Made by a program: the position numbers and the translations under genes | Origin: Pedobacter sp. ASV17 | GTDB lineage: Bacteria; Bacteroidota; Bacteroidia; Sphingobacteriales; Sphingobacteriaceae | Assembly: GCF_016429065.1 (NCBI RefSeq) | Contig: NZ_JAELTX010000009.1 | Span: forward strand, 1-64,000 | Direction of reading: 5' to 3' | Length of the DNA: 64,000 nucleotides | Part shown: positions 43,262-52,653 of the stretch, piece by piece | Layout: each line of letters begins with the position of its first letter | Position numbering within the stretch: position 1 is the stretch's first letter | The notes under the pieces: generated by a model | What the model was told of the DNA's origin: nothing | The model's input: only the letters and a program-made list of their open reading frames with translations | Database searches by the model: none

Positions 43262-45123
43262 TGGCCGAAAAACAATCCCTAAGTGAAGTACACCAAAGCG
43301 TAGCTACCCATCAAAAAAAAGGCTGGAGAAGAATATTGGCATTTTTAGGTCCCGCCTATCTGGTAAGCGTAGGCTACATGGATCCAGGAAATTGGGCAAC
43401 AGATATTGCAGGTGGTAGTAAATTTGGCTATCAGCTTATTTGGGTGCTCTTAATGTCTAATCTGATTGCGTTACTACTTCAATCATTAAGTGCCCGTTTA
43501 GGAATTGTAAGAGGATTGGATTTAGCGCAAGCATCACGAAATACCTATCCAAAATGGGTTAACTTTCCGTTGTTTGTTTTAGCCCAAACGGCTATCATCG
43601 CCTGCGATTTGGCCGAAATTATTGGGATGGCTATTGGTTTAAACTTACTTTTCGGGCTACCCTTAATATGGGGCATATCCATCACTATTTTTGACACCGT
43701 ACTATTACTATTTCTACTCAACAAAGGCATGCGAAAAATGGAAGCTTTTATTGTTTCTATGGTTTTCATCGTCGGTATTTCTTTTTTAGCAGAGATGTTT
43801 ATCGTGCAACCCTCATTAGGTGAAATTGTCAAAGGTTTTGAACCCTCAATGCTTGGCGGAGAGGCACTTTATATTGCCATTGGTATTATTGGAGCCACGG
43901 TAATGCCACACAACCTTTACCTACATTCATCACTAGTTCAAACCCGAAAGTTCGAGAGGGACAGTAAAGGGATTAAAGAAGCCATCAAATTCAATTTCAT
44001 AGATACCGCTGTAGCGCTCAACTTGGCTTTCTTTGTAAACGCCGCTATTTTAATCCTGGCCGCGGCAGCTTTCTTCAAAAATGGCTTTCACGAAGTAGCC
44101 GAAATACAGGATGCCCACGAGTTATTGAGCAATATTTTCGGAAATGTAGCCCCTGCCCTCTTTGCCATCGCCCTAATTGCCGCTGGACAAAGCTCTACAG
44201 TAACAGGTACCTTAGCTGGTCAAATTGTAATGGAGGGCCATTTAAACCTAAGGATACAACCATGGTTACGCCGTCTAATTACGCGTCTGCTAGCTATTGT
44301 TCCTGCATTTTTCACCATCTTATACTTCGGCGATGATGCGCTAGGCGGTCTACTGATTTTAAGTCAGGTAGTATTAAGTTTACAGTTGGGCTTTGCCATT
44401 ATTCCACTCATCCACCTCAATTCCGACAAAAAAGAGATGAAAGAATTTGCCATCAAACTTTGGGTGAAAATTTTGGCTTGGTTAAGTGCAGCGGTAATTG
44501 TTGCATTGAACATTAAATTGGTGATGGAGGAAATTGGCATTTGGATCAAAGAATCAAACAACGCTTGGTATATCTATGCCATTGTACTGCCAGTAGCCAT
44601 ACTCATCGCTTTGCTATTGCTTTATATTTTCGTGTATCCGTTTGTGGGTAAAAAACAGTTGATTAGCAACGTACCTCACGGCGATGCACTTGCCATAGGT
44701 CAAATCGAGAAAATCAATTATGAGAAGATTGGCATTACCGTCGATTTCTCCGAGAACGATCGGAAAACCATTCGCCATGCTTTAATTCAAGGCGGAAAAG
44801 ATGCCCATTATCACCTTATCCACGTAGTAGAAACTGCCGCGGCACGCTACCACGGAAAAACAGCGATGGACCACGAGACACAATCAGATATCGACAACCT
44901 CAAAAAATACCAAGAAAACCTAGCAGAATTGGGCTATCAGGCCACACCACATATTGGTTTTGGTGGCACAGCAAAGGCCATTGCCGAAATCAGCAACACT
45001 AACAAGTTAGAACTTTTGGTAATGGGTGCCCATGGACATAAAGGTCTTAAAGATCTAATTTTTGGAACTACGGTAGACTCTGTAAGGCACAAAGTGGATA
45101 TTCCTGTGCTGATTGTAAGATAG
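43261..45123 (+). CDS. mntH: MntH (NRAMP) manganese transporter fused to a UspA domain
   Basis: This 620-residue protein has eleven transmembrane helices in an NRAMP domain (about 1-455) with both metal motifs intact, DPGNW in TM1 and MPHN in TM6. A short linker leads to a C-terminal universal-stress-protein domain (about 478-620) with an ATP-binding-type GAHGHKGLKDLIFGTT signature. It should import Mn(II) (or Fe(II)) with protons. The cytoplasmic USP domain may sense nucleotide. It shares a base with the mntR stop and is probably repressed by MntR. Confidence 0.95.
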   Translation: MAEKQSLSEVHQSVATHQKKGWRRILAFLGPAYLVSVGYMDPGNWATDIAGGSKFGYQLIWVLLMSNLIALLLQSLSARLGIVRGLDLAQASRNTYPKWVNFPLFVLAQTAIIACDLAEIIGMAIGLNLLFGLPLIWGISITIFDTVLLLFLLNKGMRKMEAFIVSMVFIVGISFLAEMFIVQPSLGEIVKGFEPSMLGGEALYIAIGIIGATVMPHNLYLHSSLVQTRKFERDSKGIKEAIKFNFIDTAVALNLAFFVNAAILILAAAAFFKNGFHEVAEIQDAHELLSNIFGNVAPALFAIALIAAGQSSTVTGTLAGQIVMEGHLNLRIQPWLRRLITRLLAIVPAFFTILYFGDDALGGLLILSQVVLSLQLGFAIIPLIHLNSDKKEMKEFAIKLWVKILAWLSAAVIVALNIKLVMEEIGIWIKESNNAWYIYAIVLPVAILIALLLLYIFVYPFVGKKQLISNVPHGDALAIGQIEKINYEKIGITVDFSENDRKTIRHALIQGGKDAHYHLIHVVETAAARYHGKTAMDHETQSDIDNLKKYQENLAELGYQATPHIGFGGTAKAIAEISNTNKLELLVMGAHGHKGLKDLIFGTTVDSVRHKVDIPVLIVR

Positions 45124-45258
45124 GTTGATTTTCTAGGGCAGCTACTTGTTTGGTTCATTCAACTTTGCTACCACTAACAGGCTGGAAAACCTCCATCAGT
45201 TCGCCCATTTTAAAAAATCTTTATAACTTTAGGTAACATAAACCTAAATTGTTTTGAC

Positions 45259-45330
45259 ATGAAAAAACCCAATCTACCTCTTGAGTGGGATTCTCAACAG
45301 CGCCCTACCCCCAATAATTCAAAGCGGTAA
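45259..45330 (+). CDS. Possible 23-residue peptide
   Basis: ATG at 45259 opens MKKPNLPLEWDSQQRPTPNN and ends after SKR at TAA. It lies 65 bases before the Crp-like gene, in the same direction, in a 271-base gap without other features. A hydrophilic, proline-rich peptide with an ordinary start; it may be an upstream leader or chance. No homologue was recognised. Confidence 0.25.
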   Translation: MKKPNLPLEWDSQQRPTPNNSKR

Positions 45331-45394
45331 ATTATAGCATTTAACTTATGCGAACCAAGCCCTAAAAGCACTTGGTCTGGCCTATTATTATCCC

Positions 45395-45949
45395 ATGGTT
45401 ACCCGCCTGCAAACTTTAAAAACCAAATTACATAGCTTTGGTGCATTAAGTCCCGAGGCTTGGGAAGCTATTGTTGCAGCAATTTCCCTTTGCAGCCTAA
45501 AACCCAATGAATACTTTCCCCACAAAAACAATTGTTTGGGCTATGTAACCGAAGGTATCCTTGTAACCTATGATATGGAAGGCCGTAGCGTTCCAGCGAT
45601 TGTAAATTTCACTAGCCCGCAACAAAGCTTTATCTCCCGCCAATCCAACCAGGGCATCTATCTTAAAACTTGCTCGGCCGTTTTGGTTTTTTACTGGAGT
45701 TACGATGAACTGAAAAAGCTTTACAGTCAGTTTAATGAACTTAAGCACATATACGATGCCTTTACAATAGAATATGAACAACGTCTTTTTCTGAGAATGC
45801 GCTTTCTGGAATTATCCGTTGCCGAGCGCATCAACAAATTCAGAGAAAAATTCCGCCCCATTTTGCCCTACCTTAAGAAAAAGGACATCGCAAACTATCT
45901 TCACTTAAACTATAGCCATTTTGTTAAAGTGTGGAATATCTTGGACTGA
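45395..45949 (+). CDS. Crp/Fnr-like regulator with degenerate C-terminal HTH
   Basis: This 184-residue protein has a cyclic-nucleotide-binding-domain-like beta-barrel (about 15-115, with GYVTEGILVTYD) followed by the dimer helix and a short helical end (SVAERINKFREKF, KKKDIANYLHLNYSHFVKVW). The final part resembles the recognition-helix region of Bacteroidota Crp-like proteins but is short and unusual. It precedes the DUF6520-like gene in the same direction. Regulation of the nearby export or SusCD locus is inference from position. Confidence 0.8.
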   Translation: MVTRLQTLKTKLHSFGALSPEAWEAIVAAISLCSLKPNEYFPHKNNCLGYVTEGILVTYDMEGRSVPAIVNFTSPQQSFISRQSNQGIYLKTCSAVLVFYWSYDELKKLYSQFNELKHIYDAFTIEYEQRLFLRMRFLELSVAERINKFREKFRPILPYLKKKDIANYLHLNYSHFVKVWNILD

Positions 45950-45973
45950 AAGTTTGGCGAACCAAACTTTTTT
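45949..45973 (+). terminator. Terminator overlapping the stop of the Crp-like gene
   Basis: AAAGTTTGG (45949-45957) pairs perfectly with CCAAACTTT (45962-45970) around CGAA, with T6 in total at the 3' end. Confidence 0.85.
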
Positions 45974-46169
45974 ATATCGTAAAACAAACCTGTATCAGAT
46001 TATTTAGCCGCTAATTTAGGATAACCAAATAGAAAGGAGGTATGCCTAAAGCAGCAGCCAACACATCTAGGTTCAAACCCAACCTAAATAATCAAAGTAA
46101 ACCGTTCAGATTTTGGGTTACAATGAAAATCTCTACCTCATCGCCCAAACGGGCATAAAACCAAATACA

Positions 46170-46538
46170 ATGAAAAATAAATTAATGTATGGCCTTGCAA
46201 CACTGATATTAGCGTTCGGTCTAATCCTTGGAATGAGTGCTTTCAAAAATCATGCGAGCAAAAGAACAACCCTTACCTTTTACTACAGCGGACCCGATTA
46301 TAAGTCAGAAAACGTTACCAACCCATCCAACTGGGCCTATGATCCTGAGGAGAACTTATGCTCAGGATTTGATGAAATGGCATGTACCATTCAAGTTGAC
46401 AATTCTTTTGTCAATAGCGGAACAAACACCCTGAAATCAAGTATCGCACTAACAGCAACTACTTCTGCGCCTGATATCGCTTACATTACAGGTTCAGCAG
46501 ACAAACAGATGCGTATCTATAACCAAGCTAGACACTAA
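46170..46538 (+). CDS. DUF6520-like secreted small protein
   Basis: This 122-residue protein has a signal peptide (about 1-24, LATLILAFGLILGMSAF) and a mature part with the pattern YYSGPDYKSENV, NLCSGFDEMACTI, including two cysteines spaced C-x7-C. This resembles the DUF6520 family of small exported Bacteroidota proteins that often sit beside SusC/SusD-type genes. The ATG at 46170 is preferred because it begins the signal peptide. It is convergent with the SusD gene across a strong bidirectional terminator. Confidence 0.7.
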   Translation: MKNKLMYGLATLILAFGLILGMSAFKNHASKRTTLTFYYSGPDYKSENVTNPSNWAYDPEENLCSGFDEMACTIQVDNSFVNSGTNTLKSSIALTATTSAPDIAYITGSADKQMRIYNQARH

Positions 46539-46546
46539 TCAACTTA

Positions 46547-46582
46547 AAAATCAGCTGCTAGTTCGGCATAGCAGCTGATTTT
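46547..46582. terminator. Bidirectional hairpin terminator
   Basis: AAAATCAGCTGCTA (46547-46560) pairs perfectly with TAGCAGCTGATTTT (46569-46582) around an 8-base loop; it separates the DUF6520-like gene from the SusD gene. Confidence 0.9.
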
Positions 46583-46584
46583 AA

Positions 46585-47952
46585 TTATTGCCCCATTCCA
46601 GTGATCAAGGAAACATCTTTAGGGATAGGAAAAGCGTAATATTTGTCATTTGGTTTCAGTACATAGGTCACTCCATTCACTATTCTTTTAAGCGCTATAT
46701 TGGCGCCATCTCGATTATATCTTTTGACATCTGCCCACCTCAGCCCTCTCATTAAAAGCTCTTTACGCCGCTCTGTTCTTATTTTATCCAAAAGCACTTC
46801 TTTAGGTAAATTGGTAACAGGTATGTACTTCCCAGTCTTATACCTTTTGATCAACAAAGAGTTAAGGTCATCTTTAGCCTTTTCCAACTGATTATCCATC
46901 GCATAGGCCTCAGCCCTGCTAATATATACTTCATTCGTTGCCAAGCCACCAAAAAGCCATGTGGAGTTAGCGGTATAATTCCCCTTAAATCGTTGATAAG
47001 GAACTGATGCGACAAAAAATAGCGCCTTCCTCATATCATCAACATGGTAACTATGATACAGCCCTGTATCCACTCTCGTTTTCATAAGGTTCATCAAAGA
47101 TTTGGTGGTATTCTGTTCTGCATAAAATATAATCTCTTGGTTAAATCTTCTGAAGGGCACTGCCGCGGTAACATTAACAATATGGGGGTCACCATTATAG
47201 TTCATCAGATAATTACTAATTGTTAGTGCATTGGTGGCATGCTCAATTACCTTTGGATAATTACCCATTTGAAGAAATACACGTGCCAATAATGCATGAG
47301 AAGCACATTTACTAGGGCGCATAACATGACTTGGCAAATTCGGCAAGTATTTAACACTTTCAATCGCATCGTTCAATACTTGGTCATAACATGCCTGTAA
47401 GTTCGAACGCTTAGAAACTTTATTAAAATCACTCTGCAACCGCAATACCACACCTGGTTTTTCGTTTGCCGTACTCCCATCATAAACCGCTCCGTATTGT
47501 GAAATGAGCGCTGCATAAAAAAAACTCCGAAAGAACAATGCACTTCCTTTTACATTGTCCCAAGCAGCGGCATTTTCAACAGTACGTCCAATCGTTTCCA
47601 GTACTTCCAATACCAAATTCGTATTATATATCGCTTGATAGCAGAGGCTCCAATCATTGATATAGTTAAGATTATAGGCTTTCCACAGATAAATGCTTTG
47701 TGCATCTTCCGTGGCACTTTTGAAGTCTTCATCCCGTAAAAAATAATCATCACTTGATCCTTCAGACGAAGAAGGCATTACCCTGAGGTTCATCGTAGCC
47801 GCATCGTCCAAAAGCGCTTGTAAATCACCAATTGTTTTCGGCACCGCCAATTTACTGTCTGGCTTTACCTCTAAATAGTTGCTACAAGAACAAGCAAATA
47901 ACACAAAAAGTAAGAACAAGCTTTTGTATTGTTTTAAATATCTGTTTTTCAT
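46585..47952 (-). CDS. SusD/RagB-family outer-membrane lipoprotein
   Basis: This 455-residue protein has a lipoprotein signal peptide with lipobox ACSC (acylation at the first Cys after the signal) and SusD features: YLEVKPDSK near the N terminus, TPR-like helices, and the C-terminal RTERRKELLMRGLRWADVKRY segment. It would form the lid over the SusC barrel. It begins 4 bases after the SusC stop. The partner TlpA and the lack of glycosidases suggest a peptide or redox-linked substrate rather than a polysaccharide. Confidence 0.92.
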   Translation of the reverse strand: MKNRYLKQYKSLFLLFVLFACSCSNYLEVKPDSKLAVPKTIGDLQALLDDAATMNLRVMPSSSEGSSDDYFLRDEDFKSATEDAQSIYLWKAYNLNYINDWSLCYQAIYNTNLVLEVLETIGRTVENAAAWDNVKGSALFFRSFFYAALISQYGAVYDGSTANEKPGVVLRLQSDFNKVSKRSNLQACYDQVLNDAIESVKYLPNLPSHVMRPSKCASHALLARVFLQMGNYPKVIEHATNALTISNYLMNYNGDPHIVNVTAAVPFRRFNQEIIFYAEQNTTKSLMNLMKTRVDTGLYHSYHVDDMRKALFFVASVPYQRFKGNYTANSTWLFGGLATNEVYISRAEAYAMDNQLEKAKDDLNSLLIKRYKTGKYIPVTNLPKEVLLDKIRTERRKELLMRGLRWADVKRYNRDGANIALKRIVNGVTYVLKPNDKYYAFPIPKDVSLITGMGQ

Positions 47953-47956
47953 TTGG

Positions 47957-50900
47957 TTAAAAATTTAGATTTACGCCAAAGGTTAATAGCTTAGAAGGTT
48001 TTAATCCCGAAGGATAATCAGGATCTATACCTGATTGATTTGCCGTCCATAAAAGCATTCCATTTTGCAAACCCAATCTTATCTGCATATTTCGAATAAA
48101 TTGCTTTTGATCGGCGGGGCTTAGGTTGTACAACAGATTCACATAATCAAGCCTGATATTACCCGCGTTGATTACATTTGCTTCCGAGCTACTGTAAAAA
48201 GAGTCCCTACTCTGATTGAATGGATACACAAAGCTTGGTACATTGGTAAATTTCTCGTCACCAGGCTTTTGCCACCTTTTCGCATAGCCAGTACCGCCAA
48301 TACCAACAGAAGCAAGTCTAGAATAGCTTAGCGCTGGTTTAAGTCCGTAATAGCCTAACTTGTAGGAAATATTGAAAGAGAGTGTCCATTTTTTCCAATT
48401 GAAATCATTAATAATATTCCCGTAATGCGTGGGATTTGCGGCACCTACATAAACGATATTCTCTGGATTACTATTGATATTTTGATAATCGGTACTCAAT
48501 TGCCCATTTAAATAGCCCTGAGGATTTCCATTTGCATCAAGACCTCCCCATTTATAAACAGCTAAAGCATAAAGTGGCTTTCCTACTAGCGGTGTTATCT
48601 TTCCGCCGCCACTCATGATACTAAACATTCCACGACCATCTTGATCGTAATATCGAAGCGTTTTATTTACATTATAGTTGGCAAACATGGCTCCTTTCCA
48701 CCATAACCCAGTCTGATGCCGTGATCGCATATTTATCGCCAGTTCAATCCCCTTACCTTCCATATCCGCAACATTTTTAGTAATCACGTTACTGCGGCCC
48801 CAAGTAGTATAGTCGTACGGAGTAATACCATAAAGATCACTGCCTCTTTTCTTAAACACGGAAATACTACCACTAAGTTGTCTATTCCGAATAGCAAAAT
48901 CAATCGTAAAATTCAATTGGCTCGAAGTTTCCCATTTTAAGTTTGGATTATTGAGCTCACCAATCCTTGCAATAGTATAACCAGTAGTGTTATTGGTACC
49001 ATAACTGAGTACAGCCAGTGCTGTTCTAGATAAATCAACATTACCACTTTTTCCGTAGCTAGCCCTTAACCTCAGTTCAGGCAGCCATGCCAAAGTATAA
49101 AAGCTTTCGCGATTAATTTCCCAACCTGCCGCTACCGACCACAAAGGCTTCCATTTATCATTGATGGATACGCCAAAAATGTTCGATCCATCACGCCTTA
49201 CACTTCCCGAAACAGAATATTTATCCAAATAGCTATAATTTACATTCGCATATTGGCTCATAAAATGATAATCCGTTGCAGATAATCCACCAGAATAAGG
49301 AATCTGATCAGTATCGCCCGTTAAGATATTAGGATAATAGCCAACATAATCTACCGCAACATTTTTAAGCGGATCTGCCTTATAGCCATAGTAGCTGTAG
49401 CTATTACCTTTTTGCTTCGCCTCCCTTATTTCAAAACCTAGTATCGCAGTAAGTTTCGATTGACCAAAGCTTTTATTAATGTTAGCCTGTAGGCGGTTCG
49501 TATAACTTTGTGTAGTAGACAGATCACTATTATTGATATCACCCAGCGGCACTGGATAACTTAATATACCGGTACTAGCATTATACTGCGTAAACCTATT
49601 GATTAGATTTCTGGTATAATAACTCTGCTGTCCATAAATATTTTTTTGATCAGTCTGTTGCTCACTATATTGGGTGCTCAAAGCTAAACTGAGCCAATCG
49701 AGAACCTTGTAATTGAGATCAGCGGTAAGGTAAACTTCCGTTTTACGCTGATCCAAGGTTCTGTAACGATAATCTTCGGCAGGGATGGATTTCCAGTCCA
49801 AAAGCTTTCCTCCAGCCAATTGATTAAGGTACGTCTCATCATATATTTGATAGGCCGTAGCACTACCATCAGCATTTCTGAAAGGTAAATAAGGCAATTG
49901 TTTGGCACCTATCGTGATACTGTTATAGGCTGGTCTACCCCCATTTTGCTTAGCCGAAGTCAAATAAAGCTTGGTATTTAGCGACAACTTTTCTGTTAAC
50001 TTAAATTCATTCCCTAAGTTGAGGTTAAACTTTTCACTTTTGCCATAGGTTTCTGTACGCACTCGTTGGTAGTTAACTCCAAATACATAATGCTGCCGCT
50101 GACTACCACCATTAGCCGCCATCTGATATTGTTGCGTAACGGCATTGGTATAAAACTCGTTGAGATACGAACGCCTAGTGTCGGCCTGACGGAAAACCTG
50201 CAATTGCTCCTCTGTTTGCGCAGCGGTTAACTTGCCATTACGCTGTGCCTGCAAAATGCTCACCACGGGTGATATCATAACGTACGGACGAGAGGTTAAT
50301 GCGGCATTGTAATATCCTTGGTTAAATAAATACTGCTCCAATTCAACATAATCTGCCGAACCAATTTGTTCAACCGACATTAGATCAGGCTTCTGTTGTA
50401 CCAAAGTATTCACTTGTGCGCTAAATTGAAGGTTTTGGTTATACCTACCTCTCTTGGTGGTAATTACAATTACACCATTTCCTGCCCTCGCACCCCATAT
50501 GGCCGCAGCAGCTGCATCTTTTAAAATATCTACATTGGCAATATCATTAGGGTAGATGTTCTCTATATCGCCTTCATAAATATAACCGTCCAGTACAATT
50601 AACGGGTCTAATGGACCATTAATGGTACTCAATCCCCGAATACTAAGTCCTGTGTTGCTTTGTGGGTTACTGTTGTTTTTTCCTATATTGAGCATCACGC
50701 CAGTGGTTTGTCCCAGTATGCGATCCAACACATTTGTACCTTGCCTTGCATTTAGAGCTTCGGTGCCAATATGGCCAATATTCCCCAGTACTTCATTTGC
50801 TTTTTTTCGTTGGTAGCCCGTACTCACCGTAACCATTTCCAGTTCATGGGCAAGCGGTTTCAAAACAATTACCGATGGCATGGATTTAACATCAATGGGC

Positions 50901-51139
50901 AGCCTAACCGCTTGGTAACCGAGGGCAGTAACGGTGAGTGTATCTGGCCAAATGCGGATTAACATAGAAAAGTTTCCAAGGGCACCTGAAACGGTCTTGC
51001 CATTTTTTGCCGTAGCAATATTGACCACCACGGTAGCACCATCTTCAAAAATGACTTTTCCTTTTAACTCAAAAGGCTGGTGTTGAGCCATCACCAAACT
51101 GGCAAATAGCATCAACATAATAATTAGATATCTTGCCAT
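47957..51139 (-). CDS. SusC/RagA-family TonB-linked outer-membrane transporter
   Basis: This 1060-residue protein has a signal peptide, an N-terminal CarboxypepD_reg-like domain (about 22-105), a TonB plug (110-230, with the SusC-specific SIRGLSTINGPLDPLIVLDG segment in two parts and DAAAAAIWGARAGNGVI), and a C-terminal beta-barrel ending in an aromatic-terminated strand (FGVNLNF). It is energised by TonB/ExbBD and works with the SusD lipoprotein encoded just downstream. One base separates it from the TlpA gene. Confidence 0.95.
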   Translation of the reverse strand: MARYLIIMLMLFASLVMAQHQPFELKGKVIFEDGATVVVNIATAKNGKTVSGALGNFSMLIRIWPDTLTVTALGYQAVRLPIDVKSMPSVIVLKPLAHELEMVTVSTGYQRKKANEVLGNIGHIGTEALNARQGTNVLDRILGQTTGVMLNIGKNNSNPQSNTGLSIRGLSTINGPLDPLIVLDGYIYEGDIENIYPNDIANVDILKDAAAAAIWGARAGNGVIVITTKRGRYNQNLQFSAQVNTLVQQKPDLMSVEQIGSADYVELEQYLFNQGYYNAALTSRPYVMISPVVSILQAQRNGKLTAAQTEEQLQVFRQADTRRSYLNEFYTNAVTQQYQMAANGGSQRQHYVFGVNYQRVRTETYGKSEKFNLNLGNEFKLTEKLSLNTKLYLTSAKQNGGRPAYNSITIGAKQLPYLPFRNADGSATAYQIYDETYLNQLAGGKLLDWKSIPAEDYRYRTLDQRKTEVYLTADLNYKVLDWLSLALSTQYSEQQTDQKNIYGQQSYYTRNLINRFTQYNASTGILSYPVPLGDINNSDLSTTQSYTNRLQANINKSFGQSKLTAILGFEIREAKQKGNSYSYYGYKADPLKNVAVDYVGYYPNILTGDTDQIPYSGGLSATDYHFMSQYANVNYSYLDKYSVSGSVRRDGSNIFGVSINDKWKPLWSVAAGWEINRESFYTLAWLPELRLRASYGKSGNVDLSRTALAVLSYGTNNTTGYTIARIGELNNPNLKWETSSQLNFTIDFAIRNRQLSGSISVFKKRGSDLYGITPYDYTTWGRSNVITKNVADMEGKGIELAINMRSRHQTGLWWKGAMFANYNVNKTLRYYDQDGRGMFSIMSGGGKITPLVGKPLYALAVYKWGGLDANGNPQGYLNGQLSTDYQNINSNPENIVYVGAANPTHYGNIINDFNWKKWTLSFNISYKLGYYGLKPALSYSRLASVGIGGTGYAKRWQKPGDEKFTNVPSFVYPFNQSRDSFYSSSEANVINAGNIRLDYVNLLYNLSPADQKQFIRNMQIRLGLQNGMLLWTANQSGIDPDYPSGLKPSKLLTFGVNLNF

Positions 51140-51140
51140 G

Positions 51141-51704
51141 TTACCACTCCTTTACCTTAAGTGACAGCGGTTCACGATCTACAAACTTTTGTATGTTTGC
51201 AGCCGTCAAGTCTTCCCAGCCTGTAACAGCTTTTACCACACCATCTGATCCTATCCATACATAATGGGGCAATGCTCTTGTGGGGAATAACAGATTGAGC
51301 TTTTTATCCCTAAAGGTATAGCTTAGTTCAAAACCAGGATTTTGTTGGTAGTAGGTAGACATGAATGCGCTCACTTTTTCATCCGTATCCCTTAAAGAAG
51401 TATTTACCAGCACGATCAAGAGACGTTCGGCAAATTTGCGCTGCAATTCTTGCAGGTAGCTAAATTTAGCAATGCAAGTGCCGCACCACGTGGCCCAAAA
51501 ATCGAGAATGATCTCCCTGCCATTAATCGCAGTAGAAACAAGTGGTTGAATTGTTTTGGTTTGTGGCTGATAAAGCCTGTTGACATGAAGAATACCTAAC
51601 GTATCTCCTGGTTTAAGGCCACCTAAGTCTTTTGACTGTGCAAAGGCCCAAAAATTGAGGCATAGCAATGCCATTACGATGCATATCGTTATTTTTTTCA
51701 TCAT
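51141..51704 (-). CDS. TlpA-family thiol-disulfide oxidoreductase
   Basis: This 187-residue exported protein has a signal peptide (MKKITICIVMALLCLNFWAFAQ) and an AhpC/TSA-type thioredoxin fold with active site ATWCGTC and cis-Pro loop ALPHYVWI. Two tandem ATGs are possible starts. It is the first gene of the TlpA-SusC-SusD operon and reduces or isomerises disulfides in the periplasm. A leader peptide and a strong hairpin lie upstream. Confidence 0.92.
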   Translation of the reverse strand: MMKKITICIVMALLCLNFWAFAQSKDLGGLKPGDTLGILHVNRLYQPQTKTIQPLVSTAINGREIILDFWATWCGTCIAKFSYLQELQRKFAERLLIVLVNTSLRDTDEKVSAFMSTYYQQNPGFELSYTFRDKKLNLLFPTRALPHYVWIGSDGVVKAVTGWEDLTAANIQKFVDREPLSLKVKEW

Positions 51705-51752
51705 TGATGGGTTAGTTTTTGGTTGTTTAGATATGGACAGCTCCCGTTAGCA

Positions 51753-51851
51753 TATTGCGCTCCTGCAATTTGGAGCAATACAAAAGAGCCAAGAAGAAAG
51801 CCCATCACCTTTCATGATACTTAAGCTAATATGAAGGGAAAAGTGATGGGC
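51753..51851 (-). promoter_or_regulatory. Two hairpins in the operon leader: possible attenuator
   Basis: GCCCATCAC (51800-51808) pairs perfectly with GTGATGGGC (51843-51851), reinforced inside by CTTTCAT/ATGAAGG; on the minus strand TTTCTTCTT follows. A second hairpin (TATTGC/GCAATA and TCC/GGA, 51753-51780) lies nearer the TlpA start. Placement 11 bases after the stop of a 21-residue peptide frame fits transcription attenuation. Confidence 0.55.
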
Positions 51852-51861
51852 ATAGTGCGCA

Positions 51862-51927
51862 CTACTCTGGATTACGCTTAACCAAACTCAGCAGTTTGAT
51901 ATACGAATGGAAGAAACGGTTTTTCAT
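51862..51927 (-). CDS. Possible 21-residue leader peptide
   Basis: ATG at 51927 encodes MKNRFFHSYIKLLSLVKRNP followed by E, then TAG. It is basic and amphipathic, in the same direction as TlpA-SusC-SusD, and ends 11 bases before a strong hairpin with a T-rich tail. Coding status is inferred from position; no homologue is claimed. Confidence 0.4.
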   Translation of the reverse strand: MKNRFFHSYIKLLSLVKRNPE

Positions 51928-52381
51928 AGATAGGTGGTGTTTTTACTTAAACTCTCATTGATTTACAAACCATTAAATGATAAAAACAAGAAAAAGATAG
52001 CCCTAGGGTATGTTTCACATACCCTTACTAGGAAACGTATTGCTTATTAGGAAAAAGTTAACTACCTTGGAATTGCGACATACCTATAGTAGCAGTACTT
52101 TTGGCCTATGAGCTAAAGGGCTGACAACAAGCGTAAACACCATAGATCAGCATTGTGCAGTTCATGCACAACTGCCTTTTTTGGTGAATTTTACTTTGCT
52201 TTTTTCGGCTATACTACGAAGGGGAACGGATCACGTTCTTTAACAAGAGTAACAGGGAATAGCTATTAACCACCCCCTTAAAATAACTGGAATTGGCGAG
52301 CCTTAATTTTTTCGTTTTCATACGCAGTTAATTTGGTTATATCAAACGATGCGTGCCCCTTAAAAGCAATGAAGAAACCGA

Positions 52382-52606
52382 ATGGGTAAGAAGATACCAA
52401 TAGGGCGAACTTCACTGCTTCTGAACTGGTACCGTCAAGAACCACTCAAACCAGAAGTTCGAGCTCCCCAAAAGACTGACGCGAAATTCGCCCTATTGAA
52501 TAAGTATGCAAAGATACGAATATCCAATAGAAAGCGAACTCACGATCGGCTCATGGGGAAATTGACGGTTTCGTTCATGAGTGACATCGTAAAAAGCAAG
52601 GCATAA
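52382..52606 (+). CDS. Doubtful 74-residue frame over an inverted repeat
   Basis: A basic frame starting at ATG 52382 (MGKKIPIGRTS). About half of it consists of the arms of the inverted repeat 52397-52499, so it may be a by-product of a structured non-coding element. No family recognised. Kept because the downstream half (KYAKIRISNRKRTHDRLMGK) could be a small DNA- or RNA-binding protein or a transposase remnant. Confidence 0.3.
   Translation: MGKKIPIGRTSLLLNWYRQEPLKPEVRAPQKTDAKFALLNKYAKIRISNRKRTHDRLMGKLTVSFMSDIVKSKA
52397..52499. repeat. ~100-bp structured inverted repeat
   Basis: Outer arms CAATAGGGCGAA (52398-52409) and TTCGCCCTATTG (52487-52498) are perfect. Inside, CGAACTTC (52406-52413) can pair with GAAGTTCG (about 52454-52461), and CTTCTG with CAGAAG, giving competing folds. 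It lies in the 764-base span 51928-52691, which otherwise shows no certain gene. Confidence 0.65.
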
Positions 52607-52653
52607 CCCCACTCTATTTGTCGCTATAAATAACTGATAACAAATATAATAAA

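Noticed and set aside
52397-52499. Integron attC site
   Set aside because: The R box/L box pattern (RYYYAAC and GTTRRRY) and an integron integrase are missing.
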